A stretch of DNA of 64,000 bases from Clostridium thermobutyricum DSM 4928 (lineage in GTDB: Bacteria; Bacillota; Clostridia; Clostridiales; Clostridiaceae), in contig NZ_LTAY01000059.1 of the NCBI RefSeq assembly GCF_002050515.1, positions 145,031 to 209,030 of the forward strand. The letters run 5' to 3'. The position numbers and the translations under genes are program-made. This document shows, piece by piece, positions 17,895 through 26,359 of the stretch; positions within the stretch are counted from its first letter, which is position 1, and every line of letters begins with the position of its first letter. The notes under the pieces were generated by a model, which had not been told where the DNA came from, searched no databases, and was given only the letters and a program-made list of their open reading frames with translations.

Positions 17895-18944
17895 ATGAAA
17901 AATGTAAAGAAAGTATTAGCTATGGCTATGGCAACAGCAATGATGACTATTTCATTAGTTGGATGTGGAGGAGCTGCATCTGATGGAGATGCAAAGACAG
18001 GAGACACTATTAAGGTTGGAGTATGTCTTTATAAATTTGATGATACTTATATTTCTACAGTAAGACAAAACATAGAAAAGCTTGCTGAGGAAAATGATAA
18101 GAAAATAGAACTTACTATAGTTGATGGAAAAGGTGACCAAGCTACTCAAAATGATAGTATAGATACACTTCTTCAAAAGGAAATGGATTTATTACTAGTT
18201 AACTTAGTAGATACAGGAGCAGCACAAACTGTAGTAGATAAAATAAAGGCTGAAGAAGTTCCAGTAGTATTATTTAACAGAGAGCCGGGAACTACTGATG
18301 CAATAAAATCTTACGACAAAGCTATTTTTGTAGGAACTAATGCAAAAGAAGCTGGTGTATTACAAGGAAAAATATTATCTAAATTATGGCAAAAAGATTC
18401 AAAAGCTATAGATAAAAATGGTGATGGAGTAATGCAATATGTAATGCTTCAAGGTGAACCTGATAATCCAGAAGCTATAGCAAGAACAAAATATTCAGTA
18501 GATACTATTAATGAAGCAAAAATCAAGACTGAAAAGTTAGCTCAACAAGTTTGTAACTGGGATCAAGCATTAGCTCAAAATGCTACTGAAGCTTGGTTAT
18601 CAAGATTTAAAGATGATATTGAAGTTGTAATAGCAAATAATGATGGTATGGCTCAAGGAGCAATAGCAGCATTACAAGCTCAAGGATATAACAATGGAGA
18701 TGCTAAAAAGACTATTCCTGTAGTAGGTGTTGATGCAACTGAAGCAGCTCAAGATTTAATTGAAAGAGGCTTAATGACAGGTTCAGTTCTTCAAGATGCA
18801 GAAGCAATGGCTAAAGCTCTTTTAGAATGTGGATTAAATTTAGTTGAAGGAAAATCAGCTATTGAAGGAACTGAGTATAAATTTGATGATACTGAAGTTT
18901 CAATTCGTATACCATACAAAGAATTTATAAAAGGATCAAAATAG
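17895..18944 (+). CDS. mglB: galactose/methylgalactoside ABC transporter substrate-binding lipoprotein
   Basis: Extracytoplasmic sugar-binding protein of the MglBAC importer, anchored by lipid (signal peptide, lipobox SLVGC). The start is the ATG at 17895 (349 aa); an in-frame TTG at 17877 overlaps the GGAGGGA ribosome site. The calcium loop DKNGDGVMQ of the E. coli protein is conserved. Compared with E. coli MglB ligand residues, as I remember them, D14, N91, R158, W183, N211 and D236 have counterparts. F16 is Tyr (DDTY), H152 and D154 are Asn and Glu (GEPDNPEAIAR), and N256 is Gln (SVLQDA). Specificity may therefore differ from galactose/glucose. Confidence 0.9.
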   Translation: MKNVKKVLAMAMATAMMTISLVGCGGAASDGDAKTGDTIKVGVCLYKFDDTYISTVRQNIEKLAEENDKKIELTIVDGKGDQATQNDSIDTLLQKEMDLLLVNLVDTGAAQTVVDKIKAEEVPVVLFNREPGTTDAIKSYDKAIFVGTNAKEAGVLQGKILSKLWQKDSKAIDKNGDGVMQYVMLQGEPDNPEAIARTKYSVDTINEAKIKTEKLAQQVCNWDQALAQNATEAWLSRFKDDIEVVIANNDGMAQGAIAALQAQGYNNGDAKKTIPVVGVDATEAAQDLIERGLMTGSVLQDAEAMAKALLECGLNLVEGKSAIEGTEYKFDDTEVSIRIPYKEFIKGSK

Positions 18945-18956
18945 TCCCTATTAAGA

Positions 18957-18994
18957 AAAGCTACATAGCAATGTTTCTCTTGCTATGTAGCTTA
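18957..18994 (+). other. intercistronic stem-loop between mglB and mglA
   Basis: A perfect 13-bp stem (AAGCTACATAGCA with TGCTATGTAGCTT) and 10-nt loop, not followed by a T-run. Probably an mRNA-protecting or partial-termination hairpin that keeps binding protein expressed above the ATPase. Confidence 0.65.
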
Positions 18995-19082
18995 TAAAAT
19001 AATAGTGAAAGATGGGAGGATAATTTTAAATTTTACATTGGAATAGATCTTATAAATAATAATGAAAAGTGGTGAGAATTTA

Positions 19083-20582
19083 ATGGGAGATAAAAAATAT
19101 ATTCTTGAAATGATAGATATATGTAAAAACTTTCCGGGAGTTAAAGCCTTAGATAAGGCTAATTTAAAAGTAAGAGCAGGAACTGTACATGCTCTTATGG
19201 GTGAAAATGGAGCAGGTAAATCAACTTTAATGAAATGTCTATTTGGAGTTTATATAGAAGATGAAGGTGAGATTTTTATAGAAGGTGAAAAGATAAAGTT
19301 CTCTAATCCAAAACAAGCTATGGAAAATGGTGTAGCAATGGTTCATCAAGAGCTTAATCAAGTTTTACAAAGAGATGTTATGGAAAACATTTGGCTTGGA
19401 AGATTTCCAGGGAAAATGGGAGTTGTAGATTCGAAAATTTTATTCAATGAAACTAAAAGGGTTTTAGATGAATTAGAAATAGATATTAATCCAAAGATAA
19501 AGATGGGAAATTTATCAGTTTCTCAAAGACAGATGGTAGAGATTGCAAAGGCAGTTTCCTATAATGCAAAGATTTTAGTGTTAGATGAGCCAACATCGTC
19601 TTTAACGGAAGAAGAAGTAACTCATTTATTTAGAATAATAAATAAGCTTAGAGATAGAGGTTGTGGAATAATTTATATTTCTCATAAAATGGAGGAGATT
19701 CTACAGATTTCTGATGATGTAACTATTATGAGAGATGGTAAATGGATAGATACTATAGAAGCTAAAAATCTTACTACAGATAAGATAATTAAATTAATGG
19801 TAGGAAGAGATTTAGGTGATAGATTCCCTCCAAAAGATAATAAGCCAGAGGAAGTTATTTTAGAAGTTAAAAATTTGACTGGAATGTATCAGCCATCTAT
19901 TGTAGATGCTTCTTTTGAATTAAGAAAAGGTGAAATTTTAGGTGTAGCAGGACTTGTTGGATCCAAGAGAACAGAACTTTTAGAAACTATATTTGGAATA
20001 GCAAAACATAGTAGTGGAGAAGTGATTCTTCATGGGAAAAAAGTAGATAATTCTACTTCAAGAAAAGCAATAAAAAATGGTTTTGCATTACTTACTGAAG
20101 AGAGAAGAGCAACAGGAATATTTGGACAGCTATCTATAAATTTTAATTCAATTATAGCTAATTTAGATGGATATAGCAGTAAAGGTGTTTTAAATTCTAA
20201 AAAGATGGAAGAAGATACAAAATGGGTTATAGAAAGTATGAGGGTAAAAACACCTAGTTCAAAGACAGCTATAAAAACATTATCAGGAGGAAATCAACAA
20301 AAGGTTATTATAGGAAGATGGCTTTTAACTAAGCCAGAGATTCTTTTATTGGATGAGCCTACTAGAGGAATTGATGTAGGAGCTAAATATGAAATATATC
20401 AATTGATAATAGATTTAGCTAAAAAGGGTAAAGGCGTAATAGTTGTTTCTTCAGAAATGCCAGAATTACTTGGAATTTGCGATAGAATTTTAGTTATGTC
20501 AAATGGACGAGTTGCTGGAGTAGGTGATACAAAAGAACTTACTCAAGAAGATATTATGACTATGGCTGCAAAATATATTTAA
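19083..20582 (+). CDS. mglA: galactose/methylgalactoside ABC transporter ATP-binding protein
   Basis: Energises the Mgl importer; a tandem ATPase of ~499 aa. The first nucleotide-binding domain has Walker [10 protein letters not shown], signature [14 protein letters not shown] and Walker B ILVLDEP. The second domain has a degenerate Walker A ([10 protein letters not shown]), a normal signature [15 protein letters not shown] and Walker B ILLLDEP, the usual asymmetry in sugar CUT2 transporters. An ATG at 19062 is also in frame but has no ribosome site; the ATG at 19083 has GGTGAG at good distance. It follows the mglB hairpin and precedes mglC by 15 nt. Confidence 0.95.
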   Translation: MGDKKYILEMIDICKNFPGVKALDKANLKVRAGTVHALMGENGAGKSTLMKCLFGVYIEDEGEIFIEGEKIKFSNPKQAMENGVAMVHQELNQVLQRDVMENIWLGRFPGKMGVVDSKILFNETKRVLDELEIDINPKIKMGNLSVSQRQMVEIAKAVSYNAKILVLDEPTSSLTEEEVTHLFRIINKLRDRGCGIIYISHKMEEILQISDDVTIMRDGKWIDTIEAKNLTTDKIIKLMVGRDLGDRFPPKDNKPEEVILEVKNLTGMYQPSIVDASFELRKGEILGVAGLVGSKRTELLETIFGIAKHSSGEVILHGKKVDNSTSRKAIKNGFALLTEERRATGIFGQLSINFNSIIANLDGYSSKGVLNSKKMEEDTKWVIESMRVKTPSSKTAIKTLSGGNQQKVIIGRWLLTKPEILLLDEPTRGIDVGAKYEIYQLIIDLAKKGKGVIVVSSEMPELLGICDRILVMSNGRVAGVGDTKELTQEDIMTMAAKYI

Positions 20583-20597
20583 AAGGGGAGTTTATTT

Positions 20598-21632
20598 ATG
20601 GAAAATAATAAAGTAGAAAAAAAGATAGATAAAAAGAAAGTTATAGATTTTCTTCTTAACTATGCTTTATATATAGTTTTATTTTTAATGATTATTTTCT
20701 TTATTGTAAAGGAACCAGGATTTCTTTCCTTAAAGAATTTTACTAATATTTTAAGTCAAGCATCAACACGTGGTATTTTAGCTCTTGGAGTAGCCGGACT
20801 TATAGTTTTACAAGGAACTGACCTATCAGCAGGGCGTATTTTAGGACTTACTGCTATAATTTCAGCTTCTTTATTACAATCATCAACTTATGCAGCGAGA
20901 ATGTATCCAGAGTTACCTATCTTACCACTAGCTCTTCCATTAATATTAGCAATAGTAATTGGTGGAATATTTGGAGCAATTAATGGATTTGGGGTAGCTA
21001 AACTGAAGGTCCATGCATTTATAATTACTTTGGGAACTCAGCTTATAGCTTTTGGTATCTCTTGTCTTTATATTGATAGACCGCCATTAGGTGCTCAACC
21101 AGTAGCAAACTTAGATTCAAGATATACAAATGCAGTAAATGGTTCTTTAAAGCTTGGAAGTGTAGAAATACCAAACTTAGTTTTTTACTTAGCAATAGTT
21201 GCATTGATTATGTGGTTTATATGGAATAAGACAACTTTAGGTAAAAATATGTTTGCAATTGGTGGAAATCCAGAGGCAGCAGCAGTTTCGGGTGTTAATA
21301 TAGTTAAAAATATAATGATAATATTTATTATATCTGGAATGCTTTATGGTTTAGCAGGATTCTTAGAAGCTGCAAGAGCAGGTTCTACTTCAACAGCTAC
21401 AGGATTTAACTATGAACTTGATGCAATTTCTGCGTGTGTAGTTGGAGGAGTTTCATTCTCAGGTGGAGTTGGAACTATTCCTGGAGTTCTTTTAGGAACG
21501 GTTTTATTACAAGTTATCAATTATGGATTAAACTTTATAGGAGTAAATGCATATTGGCAATATATAATTAGAGGTTTAATTATTATAGTAGCTGTTGCTT
21601 TAGATGTAAGAAAATATATAGCGAAAAAATAA
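20598..21632 (+). CDS. mglC: galactose/methylgalactoside ABC transporter permease
   Basis: A 344-aa polytopic membrane permease of the CUT2 (BPD_transp_2) family. It shows the family pattern TRGILALGVAGLIVLQGTDLSAGRILGLTAI in the second/third helix region, NGFGVAKLKVHAFIITLGTQ, and AISACVVGGVSFSGGVGTIPGVLLGTVLLQVINYGLNFIGV toward the C-terminus. Eight to ten membrane segments are expected. AGGGGAG ribosome site. It forms the channel with MglA as motor and MglB as receptor. A 53-aa membrane protein gene follows 12 nt later. Confidence 0.95.
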   Translation: MENNKVEKKIDKKKVIDFLLNYALYIVLFLMIIFFIVKEPGFLSLKNFTNILSQASTRGILALGVAGLIVLQGTDLSAGRILGLTAIISASLLQSSTYAARMYPELPILPLALPLILAIVIGGIFGAINGFGVAKLKVHAFIITLGTQLIAFGISCLYIDRPPLGAQPVANLDSRYTNAVNGSLKLGSVEIPNLVFYLAIVALIMWFIWNKTTLGKNMFAIGGNPEAAAVSGVNIVKNIMIIFIISGMLYGLAGFLEAARAGSTSTATGFNYELDAISACVVGGVSFSGGVGTIPGVLLGTVLLQVINYGLNFIGVNAYWQYIIRGLIIIVAVALDVRKYIAKK

Positions 21633-21644
21633 TGAGGTAATGGT

Positions 21645-21806
21645 ATGAATGAAAAGGAGAAACTAGAAGGAATTAAGGAAAAAAAGAAAACTGTTAGAGA
21701 TACTTTATATGGACGTATAGATGTGTCACTAGAAACAATGGATAGAGTTTTAATAATACTATTTGTTTTATTAGGATTTTCTTTAGTAATAGGAATTCTA
21801 GTTTAA
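21645..21806 (+). CDS. 53-aa single-pass membrane protein at the end of the mgl operon
   Basis: Small ORF: 53 codons from ATG 21645 to TAA 21804-21806. A GAGGT ribosome site lies 6 nt before the ATG, 12 nt after mglC. The product has a charged N-terminal half (MNEKEKLEGIKEKKKTVRDT), an amphipathic linker (LYGRIDVSLETMDR) and one hydrophobic helix (VLIILFVLLGFSLVIGILV) reaching the C-terminus. That suggests a tail-anchored protein with a cytoplasmic N-terminus. Position before the operon terminator suggests cotranslation with the transporter. I know no named family; it could modulate MglAC or the kinase encoded next. Likely to be missed by automatic annotation. Confidence 0.75.
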   Translation: MNEKEKLEGIKEKKKTVRDTLYGRIDVSLETMDRVLIILFVLLGFSLVIGILV

Positions 21807-21848
21807 AATTGAAAATATAGAATGTAAAATATGAAATTAAGAATTTAG

Positions 21849-21880
21849 AGAAAGCTGGCTTGTTGTGCCAGCTTTTTTTA
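21849..21880 (+). terminator. terminator of the mgl operon
   Basis: A perfect 9-bp stem (AAAGCTGGC / GCCAGCTTT), 7-nt loop and a run of Ts. It is enclosed by a further 14-bp inverted repeat (21804-21817 with 21879-21892). Confidence 0.9.
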
Positions 21881-21976
21881 TTTTCAATTTTAAATTCTAA
21901 ATTTTAAAGTGAATCTGTGTTATAATTTAAAGGAAATAAAAGGTTTTAATATAAATTTATGGAAGGTGATAAAAGA

Positions 21977-23584
21977 GTGAGTTTATATAGAGTACTAATT
22001 GTTGATGATGAGGAAGAAGTTAGAGAAGGTATTATTAGAAAATTAGATTGGAAAGAGTATGGATTTGAAGTAGTTGGGTCTGCTGAGAATGGAAAAGATG
22101 CTTTAGATAAGGTTGAAAAATTAAAGCTTGATATTGTTCTTACGGATATTTCAATGCCCTTTATGGATGGGTTAGAGCTTGGTAGAATCTTAAAAGAAAG
22201 TATGCCAGGAATAAAAATAATAATTTTTTCAGGTTCAGATGATTTTGAATATGCTCAAAAAGCAATAAAAATAAATGTTATAGAGTATATATTAAAGCCA
22301 GTAAGTGCTAGAGAGCTTGCTGAAGTTTTAAAGAAGGTTAAAAATAAATTAGATGAAGAGTACAAAGAAAAAAGTAATATGGAAACTCTACAAAAATATT
22401 ATAAAGAAAGTTTACCTATATTGAGAGAGCAATTTTTAATTGGTGCAATTGAAGGTAAAGTAAAGGATATGAGATGGAGAGAAGAGATAAAAAGATTCCA
22501 GTTAGAGTTTTTAAAGGGAGACTTAGTCTTTTGTATAATTCATTTTGATAAGAGAAAGGATTTAAAAAAAGAAAATCTTTTTGAAGGAAATATAGGATTA
22601 GTTAATGTTTCTATAAGTAAAATTATTGAAGATACTATGGAGGAATATAGTATATATACTAAGTTTATTTACTTAGATAGAGTTATTTTAATAGCTAGTT
22701 TAGATGAAAAGTATACTATAGATTTACTTATAAAGGGGTTAAATCAAGTTTGTAATGAGTTTTACAAAATATTTAATAAGACTATTTCTATAGGGGTAGG
22801 AAATATATTTAATGAATATAATATGCTAAAGAGTTCATTTACAGCTGCTGAAGATGCTTTAAGTTATAGAATTATATTAGGAAGAGGTAAAGTTACTTAC
22901 ATAAAGGATGTAGAACCTAATAAAGTTATCAACTTAGAATTTACAGGAGCAGAGGAAAAGAAATTATTAGATACTATAAAAATTTCAACAGAAGATGAAA
23001 TCGAGAAGGTTATAGGAAATATATTTAAGAATTTAGAAAATTATATTATGCCTTTAAATGGGTATAAAATATACTTAATGGAAATTATGATATCTATTAT
23101 AAAGCTTATGCAAAGCTATAATTTAAAGATGGAAGATGTTTTAGAAGAAGAGTTTAATTATTATAATTATTTAGAAAATATAACTTCATTAGAGGAAGTA
23201 GAAAAGACTTTTAAAAGATTAGGTAAAAGGATAAATAAGCATATAAAAGGAAATAGAATAAATTCTTCTAAGCTTTTAATTGAAGATGCTAAAAAGTATA
23301 TTAGTGAAAACTTTAGTGATTGTGAATTATCAGTTGAGCAAGTTTGTTCTCATTTACATGTAAGTTCAACTTATTTTTCAAGTTTATTTAAAAAAGAGGT
23401 GGGAATGAGCTTTGTAAATTATTTAACCCATGTAAGGTTAGAAGAAGGAATAAAATTATTAAATTCAACTGATGACAAAGCTTATATGATAGCTTTAAAG
23501 GTTGGATATTCTCAGGCAAATTATTTTAGCTATGTATTTAGAAAAAAATATGGAGTAGCTCCTTCAAAATATAGAAAAAGTTAA
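21977..23584 (+). CDS. AraC-type response regulator (YesN-like)
   Basis: Two-component response regulator of 535 aa from the GTG at 21977, which is placed well after GGAAGGTGAT; an upstream ATG at 21959 overlaps that site. Receiver domain at residues ~4-120 with acidic pair DD and phosphoacceptor D57 (LTDISMP). A long middle region (~130-420) carries the helical and degenerate cyclase-like part usual in YesN proteins. The C-terminal ~100 residues form two AraC helix-turn-helices (LSVEQVCSHLHVSSTYFSSLFKKEVG; ALKVGYSQANYFSYVFRKKYG). It lies 12 nt before its kinase. From context it most likely activates the mgl operon in response to sugar. Confidence 0.92.
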   Translation: MSLYRVLIVDDEEEVREGIIRKLDWKEYGFEVVGSAENGKDALDKVEKLKLDIVLTDISMPFMDGLELGRILKESMPGIKIIIFSGSDDFEYAQKAIKINVIEYILKPVSARELAEVLKKVKNKLDEEYKEKSNMETLQKYYKESLPILREQFLIGAIEGKVKDMRWREEIKRFQLEFLKGDLVFCIIHFDKRKDLKKENLFEGNIGLVNVSISKIIEDTMEEYSIYTKFIYLDRVILIASLDEKYTIDLLIKGLNQVCNEFYKIFNKTISIGVGNIFNEYNMLKSSFTAAEDALSYRIILGRGKVTYIKDVEPNKVINLEFTGAEEKKLLDTIKISTEDEIEKVIGNIFKNLENYIMPLNGYKIYLMEIMISIIKLMQSYNLKMEDVLEEEFNYYNYLENITSLEEVEKTFKRLGKRINKHIKGNRINSSKLLIEDAKKYISENFSDCELSVEQVCSHLHVSSTYFSSLFKKEVGMSFVNYLTHVRLEEGIKLLNSTDDKAYMIALKVGYSQANYFSYVFRKKYGVAPSKYRKS

Positions 23585-23596
23585 AGGAGACCTCTT

Positions 23597-25396
23597 ATGA
23601 AAAAGTTTTCAATGGATAAAATAAGACGAATATATAGAAAATTAAATATTGGACAAATAATTTCAATTACATTTACTTTAGTAGCTATAGTAGGAATGAT
23701 ACTTATAGGAACTATACTTTATTTTAAATATACAAAAGAGTTAGAGGAAAAGGTATCAGAAAATAATGTTGAAATATTAGAACAGATTAACTTAAATTTA
23801 GATAATTATTTAAGAAAGATGATGAAGGTATCAGATACTGTATATTATAGAGGTATAAAAAAGAAAGATTTAGCAAAAGAAAATATAGATTTAGAAATGA
23901 GTTTATTATATGAAGAAAATAAAGAATCTTTAGTTAGTATTTGTTTATTTTCTGATGAAGGAAAGGGAATTGCATCTTATCCTTTAAGGGAACTTAAAAA
24001 GGATGTTAAAGCTAGAGAAAGTAAGTGGTTTAAGGATGCTATAAATAAAAAAGAAAATTTGCATTTTTCAATACCACATATACAGAACTTATATGAATAT
24101 AATCAAAATAAGTATAATTGGGTAGTTTCTTTAAGTAGATCTGTAGAGATAACTAGAGATGGACATTCTACTCAAGGTGTGCTTTTAGTTGATATGAACT
24201 TTTTAGGTATTGAAAGTATATTTAGTAAAAATAAAACTAGTAAAAATAGTTATACTTACTTAATAAGCAGGGATGGAGAAATAATATATCATCCAAGGCA
24301 GCAATTAATTTATTCGGATATAGAAAAAGAAAACAATATACAAGCAGCTAATTATGAGGATGGAGTTCATAGAGAAGTGTTTTTAAATGAAGAGAGGATG
24401 ACAACAGTAAAAACTGTTGGATATACAGGTTGGAAAATTGTTAATGTAACACCTATGAAGGATATTATATCGGACCAAAAAGAAATAAAAATATTCTTTA
24501 TATTTATAATGTGTTTAACACTATTCTTATTAGCAATTATAAATGTTTTTGTATCTCAAAAAATAGCTTATCCTATAATGCAATTAGAAAGATATGTAAA
24601 AAGATTAGAGAATGATATTAAGGATATAGATATAGAGATTAGTGGAAGTTCGGAAGTAAAGCATTTGGGAAAAGCTATAAAATCTATGGCTATACAAATG
24701 AATTTATTAATGGAAAATATAGTTATAGAGCAAGAAGCTAAGAGGAAAAATGAGCTTAATGCATTACAAGCACAGATAAATCCTCACTTTTTATATAATA
24801 CTTTAGATTCTATTATATGGATGATTGAAAAGGAAAACTATAAGGATAGCATAATTATGGTTGGGGCTTTAGCAAAATTCTTTAGAATAAGCTTAAGTAA
24901 AGGAAAAAATATAATAACTGTAAAAAATGAGTTAGAGCATGCTAAAAATTACTTAACTATCCAAAAAATAAGATATAGAAACAAGTTTAGTTACTCCTTT
25001 GAAATAGAAAAGGAAGTAGAAGAGCTTGCATCTATAAAACTTATAGTACAACCTCTTATTGAAAATGCAATTTTTCATGGAATGGAAGACATGGATGGAG
25101 ATGGAGAAATTCTTATAAAAGCCTATAAAAAGGATAATAGTATTTATATAGATGTTATAGATAATGGAATGGGAATGTTAGATGAAGTACGAGAATCACT
25201 TTTAACTAATTATTCTAAGGAAAAAGGAAAGGGATCAGGAATTGGACTTAAAAATGTTCATGAAAGAATTAGAATATATTTTGGTAAAGAATATGGATTA
25301 GAAGTATATAGTGAATTAGATGAAGGAACAACAGTAAGAATTCATATGCCTTGCATAGATATAAATAATGTAGATGAGAGGGATTTTAAGAAATGA
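23597..25396 (+). CDS. sensor histidine kinase (YesM/LytS-like)
   Basis: Membrane kinase of 599 aa. First membrane segment ~21-43, an extracellular sensor region ~45-295 of the Cache type (SKWFKDAINKKENLHFSIPH ... YLISRDGEIIYHP), a second segment ~298-319, a HAMP-like linker, then the His_kinase domain with QAQINPHFLYNTLD. The phosphorylated His is H397. The ATPase domain has ENAIFHG, DNGMGM and GSGIGLKNVHERIR. AGGAGA ribosome site. Its stop overlaps the start of the next gene by 4 nt, so translation is coupled to a binding-protein homologue, the usual sign of an accessory ligand sensor. Confidence 0.93.
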   Translation: MKKFSMDKIRRIYRKLNIGQIISITFTLVAIVGMILIGTILYFKYTKELEEKVSENNVEILEQINLNLDNYLRKMMKVSDTVYYRGIKKKDLAKENIDLEMSLLYEENKESLVSICLFSDEGKGIASYPLRELKKDVKARESKWFKDAINKKENLHFSIPHIQNLYEYNQNKYNWVVSLSRSVEITRDGHSTQGVLLVDMNFLGIESIFSKNKTSKNSYTYLISRDGEIIYHPRQQLIYSDIEKENNIQAANYEDGVHREVFLNEERMTTVKTVGYTGWKIVNVTPMKDIISDQKEIKIFFIFIMCLTLFLLAIINVFVSQKIAYPIMQLERYVKRLENDIKDIDIEISGSSEVKHLGKAIKSMAIQMNLLMENIVIEQEAKRKNELNALQAQINPHFLYNTLDSIIWMIEKENYKDSIIMVGALAKFFRISLSKGKNIITVKNELEHAKNYLTIQKIRYRNKFSYSFEIEKEVEELASIKLIVQPLIENAIFHGMEDMDGDGEILIKAYKKDNSIYIDVIDNGMGMLDEVRESLLTNYSKEKGKGSGIGLKNVHERIRIYFGKEYGLEVYSELDEGTTVRIHMPCIDINNVDERDFKK

Positions 25397-26337
25397 AAAA
25401 AAGAAAGAAGCGTATTTTGGTTTTTACATTTTCTCTTGCTGTAATATCTTTAATAATTTTTATAAATGAAGCAGTTCTATTAAAGGAAAAAAACGAAATT
25501 TTTAATATTTCAGTAATCACAAAAGGTGGAAAAATAAATAGTTTTTCTAGGTTGAAAAGTGGTATTGATGGAGCAAAAAAAGAAATGGGGGTAAATATAA
25601 ATTTTATTAATTTGGAGGGAAAAGAAAATAAGGAAGAACAAATAAAAGTATTGAGAGAAGAATTAAATAAAGAAGTTGATGCAATATTGATTCAACCTAT
25701 TGAATATAATTATATAAAAGAGGAAATTGACAAAAGTAAGAAGAAAACACCAATTGTAGTTTTAGAAACAAAGGTAGAGGATTCAAAAGTAATTAATATA
25801 CCTTATGACAATTATAAAATAGGTTATAAGCTAGCTGATGAAATAATGAGTAGAGGACATTTTAAAAAGAATATCTTAGTGTTAATAGAAGAGGATGTAG
25901 ATTATATAAAGAAAAGAAAGGAAGGGTTTATAGAGTCAATTAAGTTAACTAATAATATGGTTCAGTTTTTACAAGTAAAAAGAAAAGAAGAAGTTGAAAG
26001 AATTTTTAAAGAAAATAAAAGTGATATAATAGTTACTTTTGATATGGAATTATTAGAAGAGATTGCAAAAATTAAAGAAGGGTTATTTAAAGAAAGTAAA
26101 ATAGAAGTTTATGGTGTAGGAACAAATGATTATATAATATCTGCATTAGAAAAGGGGATTATCAATGGGTTTTCTGTGCAAAGTGAATTTAATATGGGGT
26201 ATTTAGGGGTAAAGGCAGCTGTAGATTTAATTAAAAAAAATAGGTTTGAAGATGTAGTAATAGATTCAAGAATGATAAATTATGAGAATATGTATTATGA
26301 CTACAATCAAAAGATTTTATTCCCATTTGTGAATTAA
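25393..26337 (+). CDS. membrane-anchored periplasmic-binding-protein-like sensor (RbsB/Peripla_BP_4 type)
   Basis: A 314-aa protein with an N-terminal hydrophobic anchor (residues ~6-27) but no lipobox, followed by a sugar-binding type-1 periplasmic fold: FNISVITKGGKINSFSRLKSGIDGAKKEMG, a middle DAILIQPIEYNYIKEEI segment and a C-terminal GVGTNDYIISALEKGIINGFSVQSEFNMGYLGVKAAVDL segment. It overlaps the kinase gene by 4 nt (ATGA). In several clostridia such RbsB-like proteins deliver ligand state to a LytS/YesM kinase (the XylFII-type three-component design). I infer the same here. Ligand unknown. Confidence 0.82.
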   Translation: MKKRKKRILVFTFSLAVISLIIFINEAVLLKEKNEIFNISVITKGGKINSFSRLKSGIDGAKKEMGVNINFINLEGKENKEEQIKVLREELNKEVDAILIQPIEYNYIKEEIDKSKKKTPIVVLETKVEDSKVINIPYDNYKIGYKLADEIMSRGHFKKNILVLIEEDVDYIKKRKEGFIESIKLTNNMVQFLQVKRKEEVERIFKENKSDIIVTFDMELLEEIAKIKEGLFKESKIEVYGVGTNDYIISALEKGIINGFSVQSEFNMGYLGVKAAVDLIKKNRFEDVVIDSRMINYENMYYDYNQKILFPFVN

Positions 26338-26359
26338 TGTATTCTTTGGAGGGAATGTT

